From contig NZ_JAAZQL010000001.1 in NCBI RefSeq assembly GCF_012275515.1, positions 975,006-1,039,005 on the forward strand: 64,000 bases of DNA, in the 5' to 3' direction. This DNA comes from Novosphingobium sp. SG707. Lineage in GTDB: Bacteria > Pseudomonadota > Alphaproteobacteria > Sphingomonadales > Sphingomonadaceae. The notes under the pieces were generated by a model. That model did not search any database. It was not told the origin of the DNA and was given only the letters and a program-made list of their open reading frames with translations. How positions within the stretch are numbered: position 1 is the stretch's first letter; each line of letters begins with the position of its first letter. Both the position numbers and the translations under genes were made by a program. This document shows, piece by piece, positions 36,153 through 43,856 of this stretch.

Positions 36153-37328
36153 TCAACGCGCCACGGCGACTTTGAGCGGCAAATTGGGCCGCAATACGAT
36201 GGCGATCCGCGCCATCACCAGACAGAGCAGCGCCATAAGCCACCAGACCGGAGCGAGGTCGGCCAAATTCTGGCGCAGAAATCCGGCCAGCAACGGCAGC
36301 AAGGCCGCCAGAACATAGCCTCCGCCTTGCACAAAACCGGCAATGGCGCCCGCTTCCTCCGGGGTTTCGCCATGATCCATCGCCACGATGAGCGAGAGCG
36401 GAAACAGCGCCCCAATCCCCAGCCCCGCCAGCACCGCCCCTGGCCACGCCATCACCAGCGGCGCCAGCGCCAGACAGAGCATCCCCAGCAACAGCGCGGC
36501 AATCGCAGTCAGCAGCGCGGGACGGCGATCCTGCGCCCGGTCGATCCATAAGGAAACGGCCAAACCGGCGATCACCTCGGCAAAGGTGACCGCGCCCAGC
36601 AATCCGCCCGCCCCTTGCGCCGACCATCCCAGTTGCGTGTAAAACGGCGGCAACCATGCCAGCACCAGCGTATAGGCCCCCGTTCCCAGCCCGAAAAAGG
36701 CCAAAAGCAACCATGCTCGCCGCGAACGATGCAGGGGGAAATGGTCCTTGGTCGCCATCGGCACCGCCACAATCAAACCTGCCGCCCCGCGCCACATCAG
36801 CAAGCCCGCCAGAGCAGGCACCGCCCACAGGCCAAGCGCCATCGGCCACCCCCAGGCCTGCGCCAACCACGGCCCCGCCATGCCCGAGATCAACGCCCCG
36901 CCCATGATCGCGGTTGAATAGAGGCCCATCAATCCGGCGGTCCGCCTCCCGGCCTGCAGGCGGATGACGGCGGGCATCAGCGCCTGCACCATGGCAATGC
37001 CGATGCCGCCCGAAATGGCCGTAGCCAGCAAGGTGCCCGCGCCGGGCCACGAGCCGCGCAAGCCATCGCTGATCAGAATGAGGATCAGGCCCAAGGCAAT
37101 CCCCCAACGGTCGCCCAAAACATCCCGCATCCGCCCCGCACCCAGCAGGAGCACGCCCATCAGGGCCACGGGCAGCGTGGTCAACAGGCTGGCCCCGGTG
37201 TCCGTCAGGCCGGTATCCTGCTGCAGCCTGTCGAGCAGCGGGCCGATCACCGCGATGGAGGGGCGCAGATTGATCCCGACAAGCAGGATCGCGGCCGGAA
37301 ACATCCAGCCGTAACGGGAAGGGTTCAT
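36153..37328 (-). CDS. MFS transporter, CynX/NimT family
   Basis: 391 residues with twelve hydrophobic helices. The LLVGINLRPSIAVIGPLLDRL opening in the first helix is diagnostic for the CynX/NimT (cyanate and 2-nitroimidazole transporter) branch of the major facilitator superfamily. Substrates range from cyanate to nitroimidazoles and drugs. ATG at 37328 follows AAAGGAGAC. It is divergent from a MarR regulator, with two tandem copies of a MarR-type operator in the intergenic region, so it is probably repressed and induced by an exported compound. Confidence 0.88.
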   Translation of the reverse strand: MNPSRYGWMFPAAILLVGINLRPSIAVIGPLLDRLQQDTGLTDTGASLLTTLPVALMGVLLLGAGRMRDVLGDRWGIALGLILILISDGLRGSWPGAGTLLATAISGGIGIAMVQALMPAVIRLQAGRRTAGLMGLYSTAIMGGALISGMAGPWLAQAWGWPMALGLWAVPALAGLLMWRGAAGLIVAVPMATKDHFPLHRSRRAWLLLAFFGLGTGAYTLVLAWLPPFYTQLGWSAQGAGGLLGAVTFAEVIAGLAVSLWIDRAQDRRPALLTAIAALLLGMLCLALAPLVMAWPGAVLAGLGIGALFPLSLIVAMDHGETPEEAGAIAGFVQGGGYVLAALLPLLAGFLRQNLADLAPVWWLMALLCLVMARIAIVLRPNLPLKVAVAR

Positions 37329-37375
37329 GACGGTCTCCTTTGCGTCGGCCTTGCAAGGCGCGCTTGGGTTCGATA

Positions 37376-37413
37376 TATCTCGATGTAGAGATATTTATCT
37401 TGACGTCAAGACA
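37376..37413. promoter_or_regulatory. Tandem MarR operators
   Basis: Two related 18 bp palindromes: TATCTCGATGTAGAGATA at 37376-37393 and TATCTTGACGTCAAGACA at 37396-37413. Both fit the form TATCTyGAyGTmrAGAyA. Their centres are 20 bp apart, two helical turns. They lie between the divergent MFS and MarR genes. Confidence 0.65.
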
Positions 37414-37423
37414 GGTGATTACC

Positions 37424-37912
37424 ATGGACCGTGCCAGTAAAGCCGCCGACCAATGGGCCAACGAAAGGCCCGATCTCGATACGCAGGCCATGGTATTGCT
37501 GGGCCGCCTGAGCGAGGCCGCCTTGGTGATCGCCCGCGACCGGCTCAACCCCACCTTTGTCGATTTTGGCCTGCAACCGGGCGAATTCGATGTGCTGGCC
37601 ACCCTGCGGCGCAGTGGGGAACCCTATGCGCTCACCCCCACCGACCTGTATGAGGCGGCGATGATCTCATCGGGCAGCATGACCAACCGGATCGACCGAC
37701 TGGAAAAGGCGGGCCTTGTCGCACGCCGCCCCAACCCGGCCGACAAGCGCGGCACGCTGGTGGCGCTGACCCCGGCGGGGCTGGCGTTGATTGATCAGGC
37801 GGTGAGCGCGCATGTCGCCAACCAACAGGCGGCAGTGGCATCCTTGGATGCACGGGAAAGAGAGCAACTGTCATCCCTGCTGGAAAAGCTGCTGGCCGGG
37901 CAGCAGGGTTGA
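37424..37912 (+). CDS. MarR-family transcriptional regulator
   Basis: 162 residues with the winged helix of MarR: LTPTDLYEAAMISSGSMTNR as the recognition segment, then LEKAGLVARRPNPADKRGTL as the wing. N- and C-terminal helices form the dimer. ATG at 37424; a GTG at 37415 would add three residues. It is divergent from the CynX-like transporter and probably represses it and itself through the two operator copies next to the start. Confidence 0.9.
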   Translation: MDRASKAADQWANERPDLDTQAMVLLGRLSEAALVIARDRLNPTFVDFGLQPGEFDVLATLRRSGEPYALTPTDLYEAAMISSGSMTNRIDRLEKAGLVARRPNPADKRGTLVALTPAGLALIDQAVSAHVANQQAAVASLDAREREQLSSLLEKLLAGQQG

Positions 37913-37922
37913 AGCGGCAAGT

Positions 37923-37945
37923 CCCCCGTTTGATGTATCCGGGGG
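37923..37945. terminator. Hairpin between convergent genes
   Basis: CCCCCG and CGGGGG arms with an 11-base loop, in the 34 bp between the stops of the MarR gene and the PnuC-like gene. Serves both strands if functional. Confidence 0.5.
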
Positions 37946-37946
37946 C

Positions 37947-38498
37947 CTATCGCTCCTGCTGCCAGCGGCGATAGCCCAGCACCGCCAGCACCACCATCGC
38001 TCCATAGAGCCCCGCCGTCAGCCACAGGGCCTTGAAGGCGAACATGCCAACATAGAGCACATCCACCACGATCCACAGCAACCAGTTGGCCGCCTGTCGC
38101 CGGGCGGTCCAATATTGCGCGACAAGGCTGAAACTGCTGAGCGCGGCGTCCATCCATGGCAAAGCGGCATCGGTATAATGGCTGGTGAACCAGCCGATGG
38201 CCACCGCGCCCAAGGCGCCCGCCGTCAACCCCGCCGCCGCTTCCCATGCAGGCAGAGGCCGTACCGTGACGCGGCCGTCATCGCGCCGCCCACGACTCCA
38301 CGCGAGCCAGCCATAGGCGATGGCCAGACCGAACAGGGCCTGCAACACCATATCGGCATAGAGGCGCACATCGAGGAACAGTTTGAAATAAAGCGCGCAG
38401 GCCAAAAGGTTGACGGGCCAGCACAACATAGCGCGCCGCGCCGTCAACCAGATGCCGAGGAAGCTGACTGCCACCGCGATGATTTCGAGCGGCGACAT
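37947..38498 (-). CDS. pnuT: PnuC-family transporter, probably thiamine (PnuT)
   Basis: 183 residues with seven predicted helices. The C-terminal NWLLWIVVDVLYVGMFAFK stretch and the early WLTARRAMLCWPVNLLA match PnuC-family facilitators for nicotinamide riboside, riboflavin or thiamine. The start at 38498 overlaps the kinase stop by 1 bp (TGATG). As the third gene behind a TPP riboswitch it is assigned as the thiamine carrier PnuT; the fold alone does not separate PnuC from PnuT. Facilitated uptake would be trapped by phosphorylation by the adjacent kinase. Confidence 0.8.
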   Translation of the reverse strand: MSPLEIIAVAVSFLGIWLTARRAMLCWPVNLLACALYFKLFLDVRLYADMVLQALFGLAIAYGWLAWSRGRRDDGRVTVRPLPAWEAAAGLTAGALGAVAIGWFTSHYTDAALPWMDAALSSFSLVAQYWTARRQAANWLLWIVVDVLYVGMFAFKALWLTAGLYGAMVVLAVLGYRRWQQER

Positions 38499-39622
38499 CA
38501 GCCCCCCGCCCCCCGGCGCACATCCGCCAGAAACGCCTGCCCCGCCGCCGAGGCGAACCAATGCGCATGGCCGATCAGATAGCCATCCCAGGCCAGCCCC
38601 GCCTGCGCCGGATCATTGAGCAGCCCGGCAAAATAATCGACCTCGGACAGGGCAAATTCGATGTGGACCAGCGGCAGCAGGGCAAGCAGCGTGTTCATAT
38701 CCTCGGGGCTCAGCGGCCGCACCTCGCCATAGCCTTGGATCAGCCCAATCGCCGCGCCCACATCGCCCTTTATCGGCGCATTATCGGCCATATCCAGCCA
38801 TGGGATGGCACTGCGCTCAATCGCGGTGGCCAGATCGTGAAGCGCGCAGGTCTGCGTGGCCAGACCGAAGTCGAAGACCGTCGCCACCTCGCCCGCCGGG
38901 GTCCAGAGGAGGTTCGACGGGTGCCAGTCATTATGAGTCCACAGCGGCGGCTGGGCGGCCAGATCCGGTGAAACCGCGCCAAGCAGAGCGGCCAGTTCCT
39001 CCTGCCACGGGCGCCCATGCAGGAATTCCGCCAGCCCGGGCCTTGCCGCGACATAGGCCCGCGCCGCCGCCATCGGATCACGCGCGGGCAGGATCGTCCA
39101 GCCAGCGATGAGCGGATCGACGCCACGCGGCGGGGCGGCAAAATCCTGCGCGGCCCGGTGCAGGCCCGCCAGGGCGCGCCCCGCCGCATGGGCATGATCG
39201 GGCGCAAGAAAACCCGTCCACGACGGGCGCTCACGATAGAGGTCCAAGCCGGGCGAGAGGCGGTGCAGCTCATAGGTCCATTCGCCCTGCGCGATGGCGG
39301 TTCGGCCCCCGGCCTCCATCAATTCGGGCACAGGCATACCGGCAGCCCGCAGATGGGCGATAAAGCCATGTTCCTGCGCCAAAACCTCAAGCGAGCGGAG
39401 CCTGTGATGGTGCCGCTTGAGGATAAACCGCCCCCCCTCGGCCTCCACCAGTGTGGCCGCCGAAAAGGGGCGCGGCGAATGCCATTGCAGCGCGGTCAGG
39501 CGCCCCGCCTGGGCGAAATGCGTCAGCACCGCCCCGGCCTCGTCCGGGGTGATGGCGGGCCAGACGGGGGCCTCCAGCTCGGTCCCCATCCCGTGGACAA
39601 GATGATGCGCCGCGCCGCTCAT
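38498..39622 (-). CDS. APH-fold kinase, probable thiamine kinase
   Basis: 374 residues of the aminoglycoside/choline phosphotransferase fold. Lys in FILKRHHHR, the catalytic loop LWTHNDWHPSNLLW (Asp-His-x-x-Asn) and the metal motif VFDFGLA are present. The fold includes ThiK thiamine kinase, MTR kinase, homoserine kinases and antibiotic kinases. Its place between a receptor gene (gap 4 bp) and a PnuT-like transporter (1 bp overlap) under a TPP riboswitch argues for thiamine to thiamine-phosphate. A resistance role is unlikely in this context. Confidence 0.75.
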   Translation of the reverse strand: MSGAAHHLVHGMGTELEAPVWPAITPDEAGAVLTHFAQAGRLTALQWHSPRPFSAATLVEAEGGRFILKRHHHRLRSLEVLAQEHGFIAHLRAAGMPVPELMEAGGRTAIAQGEWTYELHRLSPGLDLYRERPSWTGFLAPDHAHAAGRALAGLHRAAQDFAAPPRGVDPLIAGWTILPARDPMAAARAYVAARPGLAEFLHGRPWQEELAALLGAVSPDLAAQPPLWTHNDWHPSNLLWTPAGEVATVFDFGLATQTCALHDLATAIERSAIPWLDMADNAPIKGDVGAAIGLIQGYGEVRPLSPEDMNTLLALLPLVHIEFALSEVDYFAGLLNDPAQAGLAWDGYLIGHAHWFASAAGQAFLADVRRGAGG

Positions 39623-39626
39623 ACCA

Positions 39627-41933
39627 TCAGAACGCGCGGGCCAGCGTCACCACGAAAGCGCGCCCGCTGCCGATGTAATAGGACGGGGCAGCGCCGGAAA
39701 TCACCGTGCCATTGCGCCCGATCGTATCCTGCGCATTCAGGCCGACACTCTGCACGCCCGAGAGCACGCGCGGATTGGTGATGTTGATCGCATTGACCCG
39801 CAGATCGGTGCGCTTGCCATCGATCCATTCGGCCAGATGCACACCCACCGACAGGTCGAGCGTGGCATAGGCGGGGATGCTCTCGTCATTCATGAAAGTC
39901 GAATATTGGCGGCCCACATATTTCAGCGCGGTGCTGCCGAACAAACGCCCGTCGTCATAGGTGCTGCCCACGCCGAACTGGAAGCTGGGGCTGGACACCG
40001 CCTGCTTGCCCCTGGTCGGCAGCCAGTCATTGCCCACGGCCAGATCGCTGTCGATCTGCGTATGCAGATATTCGCCCGAGACGTAGAGGCTCACCCCCTT
40101 GGCCGGGCGCCAGTCGATCTCGCCGTCAACGCCATAGGATGTCTGGCTGCCCGCATTGATCGTCGAATAGACGAGCGCGCCGCCGCTGTCGATCACGGTG
40201 GACAGTTGACGGTTGCGGAAATGGTAATGGAAACCTGTCAGCGAGAAGGACAGGTTCGGCCCGATGTAGCGATAGCCCAGTTCCTCCGAAACCGAATATT
40301 CGTTTTTCAGCGCGGTTGTGCCCTGCGTGCTGATCTCGCCATAATCATAGGTGTTGTAGAGCGTATATTCATTGGGTGCGCGGAAATTGGTGGTGATATT
40401 GGCGAAAACCTGCTGACGATCGTCAATCCGGTAATGCAGCGCGGCGCGGGGCAGCGCGGCGAAACTGTCGAAATGCACCCCCGATTGCGGGCCGGGCAGG
40501 AAATTGCGCCCGCTGTGCAGCACATCGACGCCCTTGAAGCCCAGATCCGCCGTCAACCGATCCGTGATCGCGATGCTGTCGGCAAGAAAGAAAGCCTTGG
40601 AAATGGTCAGCGTCCGCGCATTCTCATAGGCCAGCAGGCGCCCATCGGCGGTGCGGATAGCCTTGTCCTGATAGCCCCATTCGTCCGCCACCTGTCCATC
40701 AGCGCCGACCGAAGTATAGGACTGGATCACACGGTCATTGCCGTAATCGAACCACACCCCGGCGGTCAGGCGGTGCGCGCCCGCCTGAAACACCAGCTTG
40801 GTCACATTGCCGCCGCGAAACTGGTTGCCGGTCCAATTGCCCAGCACCGTGGCCACGCCATTGGCATCCGCGCCGGGCAGCGTGATCGGCTGGGTCAGCG
40901 CCTCGGTGCCCAGATAATTGCCGGTGGTGGCCAATTGCGTGCCATAGGGCGAGTTGCCATAGCCCCATTGCAGATAGGTGGTCGTGTCGAGGCTGAGCCG
41001 GTCATTGAAGCGCAGATGCACCGGGGCCGAGAGATAGATGTTGCGGAACGGCGCGCGATAGAAGCGCCAGTAATTGGTGTCGCCGGTCGTATAGGTCTTG
41101 TCGAAATTATACCCGCGCCCATAGGTCTGCCAATCGCCCAGCGTCGGGCCGGGATAGGTCGCGGTCTTGGCCGAATTGAACGAAATGGCAAGGCTGGCAC
41201 GATTACCCTCGCCCCATTCCTTGAGCAGCTTGCCGTCAATATGGTTGCGCAGGTCATAGCCCGCCCCGCGCCAATTGTCGGCCCGATTGTTCGAATAAGA
41301 GAGGAACGCCCGCACCCCGCTGTTGCCGATCAGGCCGGTGTCGAAGCGGAAAAAGGCGCGCCGTTCATTGTAAGACCCCAGCGAAAGATCGACCAGCGCC
41401 CCGCGCTTCTTCGCCGGATCATCCAGGCTGAGCGAGAGCAGTCCGCCCGCCGTGCCCAGCACCGGCGAATCCAGATCAACCGAACCCTGCGCCAATGCCA
41501 CCTGACGCACATTCTCGGCATCGGCAAATTGCGAGGGATAGGCATAGTAATATCCGATGTCATTCTGCGGCGCGCCTTCCATCAGCACGCCGATCTCATC
41601 CTGCCCCAGACCGCGCATGGTCAGGCTGGAACTGGTCGAGAGACCATAGGGATCGCTGGAAGAGACATTCGCGCCGGGCAGCAGGTTGACCAGTTGAAAG
41701 GCGTTGAGCGTGGGGGCCTGCTTGATGATGAAATCGGCGGAAATGGCGCTGATCGCCTTGGGCGCGCTCTGTTCGGGCAGCAGGCCTTCGGGATCAGGAT
41801 GGCCGATGACGCGGATGGTGTCTGCGGCATTGTCGGCATCGGCGGCATGGGCCTGCACGGGGGCATGCACCGCAAAACCGGCCAGCACCAGCGCGCTGCA
41901 ACCCATCAAACGCATACGGATCATATTGGCCAT
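39627..41933 (-). CDS. TonB-dependent receptor, probable thiamine receptor
   Basis: 768 residues from the ATG at 41933. Signal peptide, TonB box ADTIRVIGHP, plug with GLGQDEIGVLMEGAPQNDIG, and a barrel ending RAFVVTLARAF. A GTG at 41948 is in frame, but the ATG is placed better behind GAGAGACG and just after the hairpin that can hide it. A TPP riboswitch on the same strand directly upstream ties the receptor to thiamine or a thiamine precursor. First gene of the receptor-kinase-PnuT operon. Confidence 0.88.
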   Translation of the reverse strand: MANMIRMRLMGCSALVLAGFAVHAPVQAHAADADNAADTIRVIGHPDPEGLLPEQSAPKAISAISADFIIKQAPTLNAFQLVNLLPGANVSSSDPYGLSTSSSLTMRGLGQDEIGVLMEGAPQNDIGYYYAYPSQFADAENVRQVALAQGSVDLDSPVLGTAGGLLSLSLDDPAKKRGALVDLSLGSYNERRAFFRFDTGLIGNSGVRAFLSYSNNRADNWRGAGYDLRNHIDGKLLKEWGEGNRASLAISFNSAKTATYPGPTLGDWQTYGRGYNFDKTYTTGDTNYWRFYRAPFRNIYLSAPVHLRFNDRLSLDTTTYLQWGYGNSPYGTQLATTGNYLGTEALTQPITLPGADANGVATVLGNWTGNQFRGGNVTKLVFQAGAHRLTAGVWFDYGNDRVIQSYTSVGADGQVADEWGYQDKAIRTADGRLLAYENARTLTISKAFFLADSIAITDRLTADLGFKGVDVLHSGRNFLPGPQSGVHFDSFAALPRAALHYRIDDRQQVFANITTNFRAPNEYTLYNTYDYGEISTQGTTALKNEYSVSEELGYRYIGPNLSFSLTGFHYHFRNRQLSTVIDSGGALVYSTINAGSQTSYGVDGEIDWRPAKGVSLYVSGEYLHTQIDSDLAVGNDWLPTRGKQAVSSPSFQFGVGSTYDDGRLFGSTALKYVGRQYSTFMNDESIPAYATLDLSVGVHLAEWIDGKRTDLRVNAINITNPRVLSGVQSVGLNAQDTIGRNGTVISGAAPSYYIGSGRAFVVTLARAF

Positions 41934-41937
41934 AATC

Positions 41938-41963
41938 GTCTCTCGCACTCAAAAGGGAGAGAC
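41938..41963 (-). promoter_or_regulatory. Shine-Dalgarno-sequestering hairpin
   Basis: On the minus strand GTCTCTC pairs with GAGAGAC around the ribosome binding site of the receptor gene; the ATG lies 4 bp further on. CTCCC in the 5' arm region could alternatively pair with GGGAG in the 3' part of the TPP aptamer. This is the expected expression platform for translational control. Confidence 0.55.
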
Positions 41964-41977
41964 AACGGACCGGCCGC

Positions 41978-42078
41978 CAACCCTCCCTACGCCGGTATCA
42001 ACCGGATCAGGTTCAGCGGGTCGTGGTCTGCTGACCACCTCTCAGCCGCGCATCAGCGGCCCCCCGGGGATGGGCGCT
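41978..42078 (-). promoter_or_regulatory. TPP (thiamine pyrophosphate) riboswitch
   Basis: Minus-strand RNA carries the hallmark TPP aptamer blocks in order: GCGGCTGAGAGG, a variable stem (GTGGTCAGCAGACCAC), GACCCGCTGAACCTGAT, then CCGGTTGATACCGGCGTAGG GA. The thiamine-pyrimidine and pyrophosphate helices are thus both intact. It ends about 45 nt before the receptor start codon. Boundaries are approximate. High TPP would lower expression of the receptor-kinase-PnuT operon. Confidence 0.92.
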
Positions 42079-42166
42079 CTCTAGGCGTTCTTTGCGCCGG
42101 TGGGAAGTCCTAAAGCCGCGACCGGGGCCACTGGCGGGTCGGACGGACAGGCCATATAGGTCGGGC

Positions 42167-43039
42167 ATGACAAAGACACCCCGCTTTCATCGCATCGGCA
42201 TTGTGGGCACAGGCCGCGTGGCGCGCGCACTGGCTCTGGGGCTGGCGGACTGGTCCGACCTGCCGCTGCTGGTCTGGGGACGATCACGCGAGCAGGCCGA
42301 GCAGTTGGGGGGCGAGGCGGCGAAGACCATGGCGCAACTGGCCCAAGCCTGCGATGTGATCGCACTGGCCGTGTCGGATAATGCATTGAATAGCGTTGCG
42401 GGCGAACTGGCCGCTGTGTGGCCGGAGCATGGCGCAGGCTTCGTCTTTCATGTCAGCGGGCGCTCCGGTCTGGCCTCGCTCGAAGTACTGGCCTTGCGCG
42501 GCGCGAAGACGGCCGCGATTCATCCGGCGATGACCTTTACCGGCGATCCCGCAGCCGAGTTGCGCCGCATGGCGGGCGCCCGCTTTGCCGTCACCGCCGC
42601 GCAGGCCGAGACCGCCGCCATCGCCCATCGGCTGGTTGCCGCGCTGGGCGGCGTGGCGGTCGATATTGCCGAGGCGCAGCGGCCCCTCTACCACGCCGCC
42701 CTATGCCATGCGGCCAATCATCTGGTCACGCTGATGGCCGGGTCGATGGAGGCGCTGGCCAACGCCGGGGTGGCCGATGGAGCGGCGCTGCTGGCGCCGC
42801 TGGTGCGGGCCGCGCTGGAGAACAGCCTGACGATGGGTTTCGGCGCGCTCTCCGGCCCTTTGCTGCGCGGAGACAGCGAAACGATCAACGGCCATCTGAC
42901 GGCGCTGGAGCGCGATTGTCCCGGCCTGCTCGGGGCCTATCGCGCGATGGGAAGCGCCACGCTCGACGCGCTGGAACATGGCGGAAGGGAAGTGGCCGCT
43001 GACATGCGCGCCATGCTGCGCCAAAGTCCTTCGGAATAA
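42167..43039 (+). CDS. Rossmann-fold DUF2520 protein
   Basis: 290 residues. N-terminal NAD(P)-binding fold with IGIVGTGRVARALALGL, then the DUF2520 helical C-terminal domain (LYHAALCHAANHLVTLM near residue 180). It resembles F420-dependent NADP reductase/ProC-like proteins; DUF2520 proteins are dehydrogenase-like, with roles tied in some bacteria to pantothenate genes, but activity is not assigned. The ATG at 42167 begins just before the Rossmann strand; the frame upstream overlaps the riboswitch region. Divergent from the thiamine receptor operon. Confidence 0.82.
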   Translation: MTKTPRFHRIGIVGTGRVARALALGLADWSDLPLLVWGRSREQAEQLGGEAAKTMAQLAQACDVIALAVSDNALNSVAGELAAVWPEHGAGFVFHVSGRSGLASLEVLALRGAKTAAIHPAMTFTGDPAAELRRMAGARFAVTAAQAETAAIAHRLVAALGGVAVDIAEAQRPLYHAALCHAANHLVTLMAGSMEALANAGVADGAALLAPLVRAALENSLTMGFGALSGPLLRGDSETINGHLTALERDCPGLLGAYRAMGSATLDALEHGGREVAADMRAMLRQSPSE

Positions 43040-43090
43040 GTGGGAAGATTGGCGCGCCGCTGCGGATAGAAAGGGTATTTACACTTAATG

Positions 43091-43107
43091 ATTGTTAAAC
43101 CAACAAT
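43091..43107. promoter_or_regulatory. Inverted repeat, possible operator
   Basis: ATTGTT-AAACC-AACAAT, a perfect 6 bp repeat with a 5 bp spacer, about 95 bp upstream of the hypothetical gene at 43202. Only symmetry and position support it. Confidence 0.3.
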
Positions 43108-43201
43108 TATTGCCATGGCCGCGTGGCTTTTCAAAGCCCTTCCGATTGTCGAACCCCGAAAAATTTGATAGAACCGCCCCATAAGTTCTGAGGAGAGGCG
43201 T

Positions 43202-43834
43202 ATGTCGGTTACGTTTTTTGATCCCGGGGCAGGCAATTACTTCGGATACAAACATCTCTACGTCGTCGACACGCCGATGACGGTTTCCGAACTGATCGAT
43301 GAAGGCATTCGGGTTCTTGCCGAACGGCGAACCGCCTCCAACCAGCGCAAACGAGGCAAGCTGAACGATCTTGTGGCCTATTATGGCGGCAGCACGAAGC
43401 CGGATCAAAACACGCTGATCGTCATGTCCCAAGGCGGACTCCTTGCCCTGGAAGTGGCCGCAACGCAGGCGGCGGCGGGTCTGACCCCCGGACAGACTCG
43501 GCAGTTCTGGTTCACGATCAGCAATGCCGCCGTGATACAGGGACGGTTAAACGCCTCCACTCTGGCGGCATCGACCGGCGACGTGAAATTGCGTGTCGGC
43601 GTCGATGGAACCGGAGTCTATGTCGATCACTTCGATGACACGCGCAACATGCGCTGGCTGCCCGTTGGCCGAAACGCCACCGACCAGTTGCAGACGATGG
43701 CATTCCGGACCACCGATAGCGAATTGCAAAACGCCATCACCCGGCTGCGCCATGTGCCGCCGCCGGGCGTCAAGCTGCCGCCTGCCATCGTCTATGGCGT
43801 GCCGGGGCTCGATCTGGGCTTTCTGGACGAATAG
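43202..43834 (+). CDS. Hypothetical protein, no family recognised
   Basis: 210 residues, soluble-looking, no signal peptide or membrane helix. A strong GAGGAGAGG precedes the ATG. The first third (MSVTFFDPGAGNYFGYKHLY, TPMTVSELIDEGIRVLAERR) has mixed alpha/beta character; the middle is polar and the end is PPGVKLPPAIVYGVPGLDLG. It stands alone between convergent/divergent neighbours with about 160 bp of upstream DNA holding a short inverted repeat. Function not predicted. Confidence 0.6.
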   Translation: MSVTFFDPGAGNYFGYKHLYVVDTPMTVSELIDEGIRVLAERRTASNQRKRGKLNDLVAYYGGSTKPDQNTLIVMSQGGLLALEVAATQAAAGLTPGQTRQFWFTISNAAVIQGRLNASTLAASTGDVKLRVGVDGTGVYVDHFDDTRNMRWLPVGRNATDQLQTMAFRTTDSELQNAITRLRHVPPPGVKLPPAIVYGVPGLDLGFLDE

Positions 43835-43856
43835 CGATGCCTGACCGGGCGGCTTT

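Noticed and set aside
38498..39622. Aminoglycoside resistance kinase
   Set aside because: The APH fold is shared by many metabolic kinases, and the TPP riboswitch, receptor and PnuT context point to vitamin salvage.
41934..41948. GTG start at 41948 for the thiamine receptor
   Set aside because: It lies inside the hairpin and lacks a spaced ribosome binding site; the ATG at 41933 fits both the signal peptide and the GAGAG sequence.
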